The notes: generated by a model from the sequence alone, not told the origin. 64,000 nucleotides of DNA from Selaginella tamariscina (GCA_003024785.1 PUQB01000728.1:1-64000), one strand, 5' to 3'; shown: positions 47,398-58,695, numbered from the stretch's first letter. Made by a program: numbers and translations.

Positions 47398-50300
47398 TTA
47401 GTTCACGGGGTGCAAGTGTACGACGTTGCAAATCTTGACAACTCGAGGATCAGCTCCCAGTACACGCTTGTAAACAAAATACATATGTTTGCAAGGCACC
47501 CACTGACGACCATTGCAGAACTCCAAGCATGAACAAGATGGTGCGCTACAAATGACAACCCAAGCAGATGTATGGTCGTTGTCACATACTCTGAAGCGAA
47601 TGCATGTTGGAGGATCAACCACATCAACTTCTGTGACATATGCTCCCAACGTCAAACATGCTTCAAAACTTACCTGTTGTTTCTTAGACATCCCTGAAGG
47701 TGTTCTTGTTGCACGACCACTTGCAGGAATAGGAGGTCCACGAAATTGTGCAGGGGGTGTTGAAAATCCAGTGACTCCAACAGGAACTGAAGGAACATGA
47801 GGTGTTGAAAAACCTGGCACTCCTGCATGAGCTGAAGGAAGCCCAGCTAGCATAAAACCTGATCTTGCCAGATCATTGATCTCCATTGCTATCAGCTTCG
47901 TGCCCACTTGAACTTTCCAAACCGAGGTAGAAGCTGGCGGAGAAACAATAGTTGGTCTTGGATGTCTATTGCAAAGCATGTTTGTTGGACAAAAATACAT
48001 CATTTGTGAGCGAAAGCATTCTTCACCAGTTTCTTTGTCATTGTATCTGATCCTTCCAAAAAAACAAGGAGCAGCCACTCGATTACCACTAGGACTGATC
48101 TTTTTGTCACAAGCACTCCACTGACCTCCTGAAGAGGGAAAGCCTGCCAGACATTTCACAGAACTTCTTTCACCACATCTTCTAATCGCCCATTGTCCAG
48201 GTGTAACATCTTGTTCTTCAACCAGAACATATCTTCATGTTCTTCTGCAAGTTGAAAATCCAATCGTCGCTTCCGTCTACACTGTGTTGGAATAACCTGT
48301 TCACTATAGAAGATGTCCGGTCGGTGGGATCGTTCAGCCTCTGACCCCATATTTCTTTGCATAGTGCGATGTTCAACATTCGTGGCAGCCACAAAAGCAG
48401 TATCCTACATGCTTGATGGAGCAACATCTTCAACTAAGTCGATGATAACCTTTGCTGTAGGTGTTGTTGAGTTAGCATTTGACATTCTTCTCTCGAACCT
48501 TGCTGAGAGCTCCTCTGAAGTCGGCCCGGAACCACTATACCTTCCATCTCTAAAAGCCTTCACAAGAGCACATTGTCGCACTGATTCAGTCAGGTCGTGG
48601 ATTGTAGCTTGGTACAATGAAATGTATTTTGAATCTCTAGCCCTCCTCCATCTTCCGTGAACAGACTCCGACTGGTTGTCATGGGCACAACCCTTGCAGC
48701 ATTCTCCGGCATGCTTTCAAGAACAACATTTGAAATATGATTCTTCTGTCTTTCCCACCATGAAAACCACGTCTGCATAACTCCAACATCCTTCACATTT
48801 TCATTCCAAAAGCGGAAAAGATTATTTTCAATTTCTTCACGATCAGTTGTTGATGTGGCTGTTGGCCATGATCTCAAAAGTTGAAGATGTTGTTGTTGAT
48901 GTTCAAGAGGGACCCACTTCCTTGTCACACGTTGTATGGCTTGTTCATAGTGAAAGATACAGCTCCGTTCACGTCCAGGAATTTCTTGGCCATTAAAGAA
49001 CACATTCCTAATTGCTTGCCAGATCGCTCCTGCTTCATCGGACATAAACCCAGCGAACTGCACATTGTAGATTCCCTTCTCGGAACAGACATCCAACATA
49101 GCACGAAAAAACTTCTCCACAGCTCCAGCCGTTTGTCTCTTCATGTCACCATAAGCAATGGTGGATAATCGGCGCACACTATAAAATAATCAAAGAGTTA
49201 AGCAAACAACAAAAAGATAACATCTTACTTTGGGTCGTAAACATGCAATGCCAGAGTGATCCACTTATCAACAACACGGTGTGTGTGATCAAGTAGAACC
49301 CAACTCTTCTGCAAAGGGCCAAGAGGAGGTTGGCACATCCTTACATAATCGATTCCAGAACCTGGCCCTGAAACCGTCATCTTAAAAACTAATGCCTGGT
49401 CGTCTGAACCACGAAAATTCATCCCAGGATAGTGAATCACGTGGATGAATGGGATAGACAACCTTCGTTTCAGCTCCAATAATCCATCAATATTCTCTGG
49501 CATTTCAGCAGTAGTTCTCTTTGCGGACGCTACCCATTGACGAACTCTGCATCAAAGGTATTATCAAAGAATGCTCAGCACAAAGTAAAACTCTAATTGT
49601 ACCTTCGATTGTTTGATAATGGTTGCAAATGATTCATGAGCTTATCCCAACTTCCAGGCTCAGAATTATCTAATAGGAAACCAAAGATAGCATCTTTACA
49701 TGCTGCCATTTCGATGACTCTTGGACTAGCTCTGGGAGTTCTTTCTGTTGCATTCTGGACCGCCATATGCATTTCTTCTTTGTTCGATGCAGAAACACCA
49801 TCACCCACTGGATGTGAATGTTTTCCCTGGTGGATAAACAATCTAGTCTTGGTTATGTCGTCTGGGAAAACGCAAAACGCCACAGCATGACAAACTTCAA
49901 GGCACAATGGATTTTCTTTACAGAAAAAACATGTTAATCCTTTTGCCAGTTTGTCGATTGAAGGTGGGGAAACAATACATCCTTTCCATTTAGTGCAGTT
50001 CGGAAATCTTGCCTTAGAAGCAGGGCAGTCCGGGTTGATACAGCAAAGGCTCCCAACACATTTGCTCCTGGACACCCTCGCTTGAAAATTCCAGTTGCTG
50101 GTCGTTCCTGCTGTCCAGGTATGTCCATCCTCTTTCCGATTCATTCCTTTGTATTTGTATTCGGAAGGAGGGAGCTCAAAAATGACATCCCCATCATACG
50201 CAACAGGCAATTCATTTGTATGAATGATCGTGGAACCCTCGATAAGAATTCTTCCCTTTTTGCAGGTATTAGAAGTGAAAAGGTTCCTCAATGTTGAGTA

Positions 50301-50460
50301 TTCAGAGTCAGAAGCAACGACAAGCTTAAACAATGGTCGTTCATCCGGTAACAAAACATATCCTGGATTATCCTTCCCTCCAACATCTTGGTCCTCGTTT
50401 ATTTCGATCTCTAAAGCAGATTGCCCATGAAGAAGTTTAAAAAGACGAACACTTTGTCAA
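47398..50460 (-). mobile_element. MULE (Mutator-like) transposase gene with GCM1-type and SWIM zinc fingers
   Basis: The minus-strand exon 1 (about 50,460-49,603) carries a WRKY-GCM1-like finger (RSKCVGSLCCINPDCPASK ... HSHP). A 56-bp intron (49,547-49,602) follows, then exon 2 (49,229-49,546, with LDHTHRVVDKW for the first acidic residue), a 50-bp intron (49,179-49,228), and exon 3 with FMSDEAGAIWQAIRNVF (second Asp) and CIFHYEQAI. Further on are NQSESVHGRWRRARD and, near 47,490-47,540, the SWIM finger CSCLEFCNGRQWVPCKH. This is the standard order of MULE transposases, which cut and paste DNA in the nucleus. There are frame changes near 48,690 and 48,158 and an in-frame TAG at 48,405, so this copy looks inactive. 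The start codon and terminal repeats were not found. Confidence 0.8.
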
Positions 50461-51080
50461 TCAAAAATGCCAAAGAACGTTCTAATCTGATTAGTAAGAA
50501 TGATTCCAACACCATCTATTACAGGAACATCGTGATCCAAATTGCCGTAAACAATCCTAGCCATTTTGCAAGCAGTTACCACAAACGTGACAGAAAAACA
50601 ACAGCATTACTTAATCATCTTTTGGTAAATATCGGATATTACCATTTCAAAATTCACAATCATGACTCAATGTGGGCGAATATTTAATTCAAGGAAACGT
50701 ATAGATCTTAGATGCTAATATAGTATAGCACTTCACGTAGAGATAGAGCAATCTTTATTGTCTTTTAAATAAATGTGTGTCTAATCTACATTCATCTGAC
50801 ATATTATTTATGACTTGTTTATATTCTGTTAATTTATTAATTATAATATATAGTTATTTGATCCAGTATTTTATCAAATGTAGACATTATAAATACATAT
50901 TTACACGAATATTTATTAATATATAATAATACGTTTTTTTAACATACAAATTTTTACTTAAATATGTGTTTGTATTTGTATCCTTTTATATAGTATGTTA
51001 TTTATCGCAAGTTTATATATACTGTTGTATGGTTTAATTAAACACAGTTTTATAGTTAAGGGTCAAAAGGTTAAGTGTTA
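50461..51080. other. Spacer, AT-rich, no gene seen
   Basis: Lies between the divergent MULE and methyltransferase genes. One short open frame at 50,421-50,687 overlaps the MULE 5' region and has no recognisable motif. The rest is AT-rich. Confidence 0.5.
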
Positions 51081-51083
51081 GAT

Positions 51084-51208
51084 TTTAGGGTAAAGGTTTA
51101 GGGCTGCCCATTCTTCTTCTCCATTCTCCATTGTTGAGAGAGGGCACTTTTGTTCTTTTTTTTGTGGCGACAAGAGGCTAATGTGAGCGTCACGGCGACA
51201 TGGCTACA
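51084..51208 (+). promoter_or_regulatory. Probable promoter/leader of the ParB-methyltransferase gene with two telo-box units
   Basis: TTTAGGG occurs at 51,084-51,090 and 51,097-51,103, followed by a pyrimidine-rich leader (TTCTTCTTCTCC). An ATG at 51,200 is followed after ten bases by a GTAAAA donor-like site, and the acceptor TTGTAATTGCAG lies at 52,022-52,033. Splicing these would place the upstream ATG in front of a quick stop (Met-Ala-Thr-Glu-stop). So this is likely a 5' leader exon with a short upstream frame, and the main start is 52,035. Inferred, not shown. Confidence 0.35.
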
Positions 51209-51289
51209 GGTAAAATCTTATTATATGTTTATAGTAATTTTTGTACATGTATGTGCAAATTCAGTAGGATTTCTTTGTATTCACAAACG

Positions 51290-51669
51290 CACGCGCGTGT
51301 GCACACACACACACACCTCCCACGCATGAGTTATTGCCGATTTCGGCAAACACACACACACACACACACACGGATTTTCCTGCCCGAATTGGGTAGGAAA
51401 TCCTGCCGCCAGGATGGTGCGGCGGCCGCACCATCTGAACGGCAGGATTCCTGCCCAATTCGGGCAGGAAAATCCGTGTGTGTGGTGTGTGTGTGTGTGT
51501 GTGTTGGTTTTTGCGCACACACATAAATAACATTTTACACACGTACCACATTATGATTATACAACATTAGACTTGTATACATGTGTGTATATATAAATAT
51601 ATATATTTAAATACATACTTAAAAAGACTTATATATATATATATATTATAATATAATATATATATAATA

Positions 51670-51708
<39 letters not shown>

Positions 51709-52030
51709 AAGTATATGAATTTAAGACTTGATATATAAGATGATGCTTTTTCGTCTGTATATACATGTGAAGAGATGAATATACCCATATTCTCTCACAC
51801 AGACACATCACAAAACACAAACAACATTGCACACACACACACATAATCAACATTACACACATACACAAGGAACATTATATAGTGAGCACACACACAAACA
51901 ACATTACACGTATAAATATGTGTGTGTGTGCGTGTGTGTCTATATATATTGATAGGTATACATATATAGTAAATGTGTGTCCATAAATTAAAACAACTCA
52001 CACACACACACTTATCAGTTGTTGTAATTG
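51290..52030. repeat. Microsatellite cluster (CA/TG and TA)
   Basis: Several (ca)n, (tg)n and (ta)n tracts lie here, the longest TA tract around 51,670-51,705 and repeated acacac/acattac units at 51,820-51,910. If the leader model is right, all lie in a 5' UTR intron of the downstream gene. Confidence 0.85.
51371..51476. repeat. Nested palindrome centred on CGGCGGCCG
   Basis: The arms 51,371-51,422 and 51,426-51,476 are nearly perfect reverse complements (CGGATTTTCCTGCCCGAATT ... in both). Each arm contains a smaller palindrome (CCTGCCC...GGGCAGG type). CA repeats on the left and TG repeats on the right lengthen the arms by about 20 bp or more. It could extrude as a cruciform or be a foldback/MITE-like element. 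Confidence 0.85.
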
Positions 52031-52034
52031 CAGA

Positions 52035-55000
52035 ATGAGACAAAGGCAGAGTAAGAGACTGCGAGATAAATACAAGACTTTGACACTTCAGGAACATATC
52101 GTCCAAGAAGCTCTTGCAGATATGGCTCCAAAACCTCGTGGCAAGAAAGGAGGCCGAGGTGCCAAGCAACAACTGCAACACGAAGAGATGATGCCGACGA
52201 ACAATGAACCTATGGATAGTTCGCAAGTTATTGATGAACATACTATGGTGAGTGAATGGATGCCTAGAAATAGGGAGATCGCAGGAAGCTCTGCAGAACA
52301 CGGTAATGCAGAGGAAGTACCGGACATTGATCTTGGTAGTAAAATGTTCAATAAGAAGAGGAAACTGGATGCTCCTGAGGATGTTGCCGAATCATATGCA
52401 ATTCCGGAGCGGCTGACACTTGAGGCTCCATCCAAGCTTCTTCGGGATCTTGTTTATTCGGTATGACACGGATATTGACACATCGCTACAAGGACGAGAC
52501 CACTACGTTCCAGTTGAGCTTGGTGAGCCCCGCGTATCCCGGTTCACAGGTTGCTCCCACACCAACGTTTGAGGAATGTCACTAAGGACGGCGTGAAAGA
52601 CCTTGTTGGATGGATTAGAGCTGAAGGATTTTACCAGGAAACGTCAGTGTTCACCTTATCTTTCGGACCACAGCTGAGTGCAGACGAACGCCGAAGTTGG
52701 AATGAGTCAGAAGCACAGGTCGATAGAGAGTTTGAAGCGGATTTGCATAAGCCAGCATTTTCTGCGTGGTATCGATTTCTGAAAGATGCAAAGTTTCTGG
52801 TGTGGGATGGGAATCATCGTCGGGTTGCTTTGAACACTTTGCTTGCTGAAGAGCCAGGTTTGAAATGGACTTTGCGTGTACGTGCAACACTCATAGCATC
52901 CACAGTGCAAGAGGAGAAGAGACTAATCGCTGCTTGCAATTGGTTGAATGAGTAAGTGACTTGTTTGTTTCATTATTTAAATACTAAATAAATGTTGTTT
53001 TGTTTTGCAGAGCAACTGCTCGTGTGGTTCCTACAACAATCATTCACACCTTGCAGTTCTTACGGAATTGTTGTGTGAAGTCTGCAGATCTTTCTACCGA
53101 TCATGTTCTTCGCGGGATGCCGGAGGAAGATAGAAAAGCTGTGGAAGTGTGGAGATCGAATAGAAAAGAAGACGTTTGGTACGAGTATCCAAAGATGACA
53201 TTGGTGAAGATTTTTTGGGAGGTAATCTTTTCTTCTTCTTTTGACTGTTTTTTGATTTTTCTGTTTCTTTTGCAGAATCAACTGAAGCGACAAATCGCTA
53301 CAAAACTTGCGAACAGAAAACCAAACCAGACAGAATCTCAGATCCTCTCCAGCATTTATAAGACATTCACAGTTCGGATGAACAAATTCCTCACCATTGC
53401 TGATCCGGCGGCCGGTGAAGATTGGTTGAAGGCGATCACAGATATCACTATCAAACCATCAACAAAGCAAATAACTCTGGAGAAGCTTCAAATGCTCGCG
53501 AAGTCCCAGCTTCCTTCCAACGTCAAGGTTGATATCCTTGGGAAGCTTGTGCACATTCAAGAACGTGGCGTTCTTGAGAAGCTGGTGAACATGACGGAGA
53601 AAGACAAGAAGGAAGGTGTCACCGGCTGGCCTGACAAGGACTTCATCAAGTTTTGCACATCTTTACTTACTGGTTCCAGGTAATTTAATATTTATATTTT
53701 TCATTTTTATTCGTTTTATCATGCCAAGTCGCGGAGGCAGCTAAAGAGCTTTTGGTCGAGCATGTAGAGGAGTTCATGGCATGGTATACGAAGATGCACA
53801 ATGAGATTAAGTTGGATATGTACCAGAACATGCTCGAGAACAAGGAGTTCGGTGCGACAATTCCACCTCCTCGACTATTTGAGCTAGAAAAATCTGCAAA
53901 AAGAATGGCATTCAGGCAAGTTTTTTTTTTTGTTTCTTTACAGATTTTATCTATTTTTACAGGTTTTTAAAATGGAAAAACGATGCACTCCCTGAAGATT
54001 TCAAAGAGTGGATGGATGTTACCAAGGATTCTAGCATGTGGAGCCGGTTGTTACGTGATATCAGTGATTACGAAGTGGAACACTGTCCTTTCTGGCTGGA
54101 TTTCCTTCCTGGTGACTGCCCGAATGGGAGATGGCCAGCTATAAGATACACAAGGATGATCGCGCGAGAGCTATTATGGAAGAACGACAGTGCTGCAAGG
54201 AAGCTCCATGTGAAGATGGATATCAGGTATGCTAGATCGGCGAGCAAGGTCAGCAAGGGACAAGCTTCTTCTTCAGCCCCATCCTTCATCTCGGCGGATT
54301 GGAAGAAGATGATATGTTGAGGATGGTGATGCCTGAGAAGGGAAATGGAAGCTGGGAAATCATTCATGCAGATTCAGAGAACCTTGCAGTCCAGTACTTC
54401 AAAGCTGGAAGGCCTTTTCCGTCAGGATTGAAGGAGCTTGAGGATTGGATCGTGAGTCACAAGTCAAGTTGGACTATTCATGTGTTTGGTGCGAAGCCTC
54501 CACCAAAATGCATCCAGGAGCTGTTGATCTCGTTGTCATCGACCCACCTACCGGATGTGTTGCTGAGGCAGGCGGGATGGTGGATCAATACACGAAGTTC
54601 TCGGATGCTTTGCTGAAGAACTTGGTGAATCTTGCTTTCGGGATATTAGACAGAGCTGGCCATGTGGTTAGTGTTTGTGCTACCGGATGATGTTCTAGCT
54701 TTGAAGAACACTGCAGAAACTTGCAAGCTAAAGTTTCTGCAGATGAGTTATGTGCACACGACAAAGTCATGGGATACCGTTTCTCTAGAAAGGTAATTCT
54801 TCTTTTTGAGAATGTCATTTTTTAATGTTTATTTTTTCAGGAAAGCATCATTGCCATGTGTATTTTTGGTTCCCCCTACTCTAAGGTTGCCAAGAACAAA
54901 GAGATCTTGGACACTCGCTTACACTCTTCTTTTTGATGAGCCAGAAGATTTCCAGCTCCCATGGTATAATGTTGTTTGTTATTTCTCATGTTCTAATATT

Positions 55001-55987
55001 GTAACTTTCAGGATTTCAATTGGCCCGAAATCTCCCAAGTTGTTTGCGATGCTAGTGGAGAAGCTCACAAAGCCTGGTGGAACTGTCGTGGATCTAACAA
55101 TGGGAACCGGTGCTAGTATTCTTGCAGCTTTTCACACAGGGAGACATGGTTATGGAATCGACATCAACAAGGATCTGGTTTTAGCAGCCAGAGATGTCTT
55201 CAGGAAGGTCATTCCAAGTGTTACAGCAGCTGAAGGTGGTGGGGATGATCAAGTGTTTCCAGTTACTCCTTTTTGATGAGTGGAAGAGGGCCATGGAAAC
55301 AAAGCACAGGATTGTGCCTTTGGCAGCGACAACGATGGAGACCAGGATCCGCCTTCTCGAAACGACAAGGATGTTGTTAAGAGAAGTCCGTGGAGCACAA
55401 CGACGAGTCACAGATGAGTCAGCAGAAGAGAGATCATACGAGTCATCAGATGATGAGTGAGATTTGTTTTTATCATTTCTTTGGTTTTAAACTTTAATAT
55501 GTTTTCAGTATTGTTCTACCAGACTACGCTAATCAGATGGCAAAGAAAATGGTTGAAGAGTTCGAAGTTTACGACAGACAGATTTTGGGAGAAACGTTCN
55601 NNNNNNNNNNNNNNNNNNNNNNNNNNNNNNNNNNNNNNNNNNNNNNNNNNNNNNNNNNNNNNNNNNNNNNNNNNNNNNNNNNNNNNNNNNNNNNNNNNNN
55701 NNNNNNNNNNNNNNNNNNNNNNNNNNNNNNNNNNNNNNNNNNNNNNNNNNNNNNNNNNNNNNNNNNNNNNNNNNNNNNNNNNNNNNNNNNNNNNNNNNNN
55801 NNNNNNNNNNNNNNNNNNNNNNNNNNNNNNNNNNNNNNNNNNNNNNNNNNNNNNNNNNNNNNNNNNNNNNNNNNNNNNNNNNNNNNNNNNNNNNNNNNNN
55901 NNNNNNNNNNNNNNNNNNNNNNNNNNNNNNNNTCGAGGAAATGTCAAACCCCAGCTGAAGTATGGGTTTGTATATAGAATGTCCTGA
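52035..55987 (+). CDS. ParB/Srx-like domain plus beta-class DNA amino-methyltransferase, spliced plant gene (possibly decayed)
   Basis: From ATG 52,035 the first about 140 residues are basic and disordered, with NKKRKLD as a nuclear-localisation-like cluster. The ParB-like part (about 52,560-52,951) has LLPHQRLRNVTKDG and FLVWDGNHRRVALN, the ParB/sulfiredoxin-fold signature. An unrecognised helical region follows. The methyltransferase comes last: DLVVIDPPTG (motif IV) at about 54,530, then GPKSPKLF and VVDLTMGTGASILAAF (motif I) at about 55,020-55,130. Motif IV before motif I means the permuted class that methylates adenine N6 or cytosine N4. Introns of 47-59 bp lie at 52,952-53,010, 53,222-53,275, 53,680-53,728, 53,916-53,962 (GC-AG), 54,227-54,276, 54,793-54,840, 54,964-55,011 and 55,457-55,508. 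About four or five frame discontinuities are not explained by introns, and a gap cuts the last part. The architecture is like bacterial and phage ParB-methyltransferases, so old transfer is likely. Confidence 0.72.
53916..53962 (+). other. GC-AG intron of the ParB-methyltransferase gene
   Basis: CAG|GCAAGT donor and TTTTTACAG acceptor. Removal joins GCATTCAG to GTTTTTAAAATGG and continues the frame as AFRFLKWKND. The donor otherwise matches the U1 consensus perfectly, as expected for GC-AG introns. Confidence 0.65.
55600..55932. other. Assembly gap (333 N)
   Basis: A run of N inside the 3' part of the ParB-methyltransferase gene. The reading frame enters at GETF and a frame leaves it as RGNVKPQLKYGFVYRMS before TGA 55,985-55,987. 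Confidence 0.99.
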
Positions 55988-56067
55988 TGTAGTTAGAGAG
56001 GTTTATAGGCGGCGTAGAATGTAGAGGAAAGAAAACCTGGAATCGTTTGTTGTAATTTTACCCCATG

Positions 56068-56073
56068 AATAAA
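56068..56073 (+). terminator. Likely polyadenylation signal AATAAA
   Basis: AATAAA lies 80 bp after the stop of the ParB-methyltransferase gene, in the phrase CCCCATGAATAAACTTTAAA. The same phrase recurs at about 58,525 and, reversed, near 61,140, so it is also part of a repeat family. Confidence 0.5.
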
Positions 56074-56099
56074 CTTTAAACATTCCTTCCAACAAGCCG

Positions 56100-57010
56100 C
56101 CCGTCTTGTGGTAACTTTGATGAGGTCATATGAGTATATGCTGTTGCTGGGTTTGGAGCATTGCATGACAAGCTTGGATTGTCATGTATGAGCTGCGAAA
56201 TCAAGTTGTTTTGTCTTGTTTGAAAGCGATATTGTTGACTCCCTTGTAGCCCCGGCAAGCGGAGTCTGGGCAAGTCATTAACTGCAATGGTACATATGAT
56301 GATGCGGATTACAGCATGGCCTCGCCACCCATAGCTATCTGCGAGTATTACCATGGTTCAGTGGTGGTCCTTTTGGCTAGACATGGCGATTTGGTGGAGT
56401 GTGCTCTTGTTCTGGTCTTACATGTGGGGGCAATGGTCATTGATTTTGTTGAGGAAGCTTCACGGTTAGTCGATGTGTGTGTGGATGTTGGTGTGGTGCG
56501 GATTTGGTCCTTGTGATGTTGGTTGTTGTGCGATTCTGGGTTTTGCTGCATTTGCCCAGAAGGGTAAAACCATGTGGCAACTTTGATGAGGTCATGTGAG
56601 TATATGCTGTCACTGTGGGTCTGGAGCATGGTCTTACCATGCATGACAAGCCTGGATTGTCATGTATGAGCTGCGAAATCAAGTTGTTTGTGTCTTGTTT
56701 GAAAGCGATATTGCTGACTCCCTTGTAGCCTCGGCAAGCGGAGTCTGGGCAAGTCATCAACTGCAATGGTATATATGATGATGCGGATTACAGCATGGCC
56801 TCGCCACCCATAGCTATCTGCGAGTATTACCATGGTTCAGGTGGTCCTTTTGGCTAGACATGGCGACTGGTGGCGTTTGCTCTTGTTCTGGTCTTGCATG
56901 TGGGGGCACTAGTCATTGGTTTTGTTGAGGGAGCTTCATGGTTAGTCGATGGTTGTTCTCTACGATGCTGGTTGTCTCTAGAGGTTGTTTCTGTGTGGTG
57001 CGGACTTGTT
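56100..57010. repeat. Tandem repeat, two units of about 465 bp
   Basis: 56,108 onward (aactttgatgaggtcat, gactcccttgtagcc, gcatggcctcgccaccc) is repeated from about 56,573 with a few percent change. Open frames in it look like translated repeat, with no known motif. Confidence 0.85.
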
Positions 57011-57034
57011 CTTTGTGATGTTGGTTGTCTCTAT

Positions 57035-58545
57035 TGGTTGTTTCTGGTGGCATGTGCAATGAATGAGTGACATTGTGTGGCGACTTCGTGGTGACAGAGA
57101 TGCATTTGATTGGCTCGTTGCTTGGGTTAGGCACTGCCTACGGGCCTGTGCTGAAAGGTCAGAGGACTGAAGACCCCGAGTGACATGTTGCGGGTTTGGT
57201 TGGCTTGCCTAGAAGGAGTTATGCAATTTGCTGGTTCAGGCACTTGCGTATGTGTATGCGGATGGTCGTGCTCCTGGCGACGTTGGTTTTTCTGTGATGT
57301 TGTTGTTCTGGTGGCATGCGCACCTGATTAGCTCGTTGCTTGGGTTAGGCACCGCCTACGGGCCTGTGCTGAAAGGTCAGAGGACTGAAGACCCGAGTGA
57401 CATGTTGCTGGCACTTGCGTATGTGTATGTGGATGGTCGTGTTCCTGGCGACGTTGGTTGTTCCTTGTGTGGCACTTGCGGTGAATGGGCAAAGCTGTGT
57501 GGCAAATTCGTATGCACTTGATTGGCTCACTGATTCGGGTTAGGCACCGCCTACGGGCCTGTGCTGAATGGTCAGAGACTGAAGACCCGAACACGTGTTG
57601 CTGGTTGGGTGTCCAGAAGGAGTTATACACTTTGTTAGTTCAGGCATTTGCGTTTTGCGTTTCATTGCCTCTTGCTGGTTGTAGTAGTGGCATCTTTTTG
57701 AGTCGGCTTCCCGGGACTTGAGCTACTAGTGGAAGTGCGGCTCCCAGCAGTTGAGCTTGAACATGGTAAGGAAGATCTGCAATGGAAGGTTGATCGTGTA
57801 AAATACCGGAGTTTTTATTTGAGGTGGTAAGGACCACCGTTTATGGCTTGTCGGCGTGTGCGTTGAGCCTAGTACACCCCGAGCGTGAGGCTCCATGCTT
57901 GGAAACGAGTATGGTTATTCTGGTACGGTGTTTACTCCTCTTTGATGTGGTTGTTGTGGAAGCTACTTTGGGCATCTGCTGCAGATTGGTTTGACCTCGT
58001 GTGTTTGTGCATTTGGTTGTTGCTTGTGGTGTGCTTTACGGTGTTACTCCTCTTTTGATGGGCATTTACTATACAGTTTGCTAGGGATTGCTCTAAGGTT
58101 TAATGGGTATCTTCTAAGAGGGCAACTGCAACGATAGTTCTTGTTTACGAAGAGGTTTGGTGTGTTTGCAATAAGTGGTCATTCTGATGCATATTGGGCA
58201 TATCCTTGAGCATTTGTTGTGTGATCTTGGTGGATGTGTATGTGGTATGCTATAGTGGTTGTCATGGAGTTACTTTGGGCATCTGCTGCGATTGGTTTGG
58301 CCTCGTTTGTTTGTGATTGCTTTTTTCTTTGGTGTGTGCTTGTGAGCTGTGGTTTGGAGATTAAAGCTCGAGACAGTATCCGGGCGAGAACTAGACCCGT
58401 AAAGGTCTGAATCGATTACTTTCTTCTTCGAACACTCAGCAATGCTTGGGTTTAGAGGGATGGGAATAAGAGTAGGTTTATATAAAATCCGTTGGGATGT
58501 TTTTATGTACACTTGTATTTAGCCCCATGAATAAACTTTAAACAT
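57035..58545. repeat. Left arm of a large inverted repeat
   Basis: Starts near ggttgtttctggtggcatg and runs through the ~200-bp tandem units, the phrase caccccgagcgtgaggctcc (about 57,876) and atgtacacttgtatttagcc (about 58,505). It matches 61,130-62,358 reversed, with a somewhat different number of internal units. No gene is seen. Confidence 0.85.
57105..57600. repeat. Tandem repeat with a period of about 200 bp, three units
   Basis: The core ggttaggcaccgcctacggg followed by cctgtgctgaaaggtcagag appears near 57,125, 57,340 and 57,540. The reversed form is found in the right arm near 61,890, 62,085 and 62,270. Confidence 0.85.
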
Positions 58546-58645
58546 TCCTTCCAACAAGCCGCCCAGCTCATAAACTTTAAACATTCCTTCCAACAAGCCG
58601 CCCAGCTCAAACTTTAAACATTCCTTCCAACAAGCCGCCCAGCTC
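58528..58645. repeat. Three tandem ~40-bp units next to the left arm
   Basis: The phrase aactttaaacattccttcc followed by aacaagccgcccagctc occurs three times in a row. The last unit runs directly into the tRNA-Lys-like sequence, whose first seven bases GCCGCCC are part of the unit. Confidence 0.85.
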
Positions 58646-58695
58646 AGCACAAGGCTCTTAACTTTGTGGTCGTGGGTTCGATCCCCACGGGCGGC
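58634..58695 (+). ncRNA. tRNA-Lys(CUU)-like sequence with degenerate D arm
   Basis: Acceptor strands GCCGCCC and GGGCGGC pair. The anticodon arm is CAAGG-CTCTTAA-CTTTG with anticodon CTT, and the T arm is GTGGG-TTCGATC-CCCAC, an intact internal B box. The D arm is reduced to AGCTCAG with the second half missing, so the length is only 62 nt. It is more likely a tRNA-derived repeat head (SINE-like) or pseudo-tRNA than a working tRNA. Confidence 0.6.

Noticed and set aside
50421-50687. 88-codon plus-strand frame overlapping the MULE 5' end
   Set aside because: Lysine- and asparagine-rich AT-driven frame with no motif, and partly antisense to the MULE exon.
51200-51551. Several overlapping open frames of 63-108 codons on both strands
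   Set aside because: They are translations of CA/TG repeats and of the palindrome, and composition follows the repeat.
56100-57600. Regular repeats considered as a CRISPR array
   Set aside because: The units are long (about 465 and 200 bp) and contiguous, with no short-repeat/unique-spacer pattern, and the genome is a plant's.
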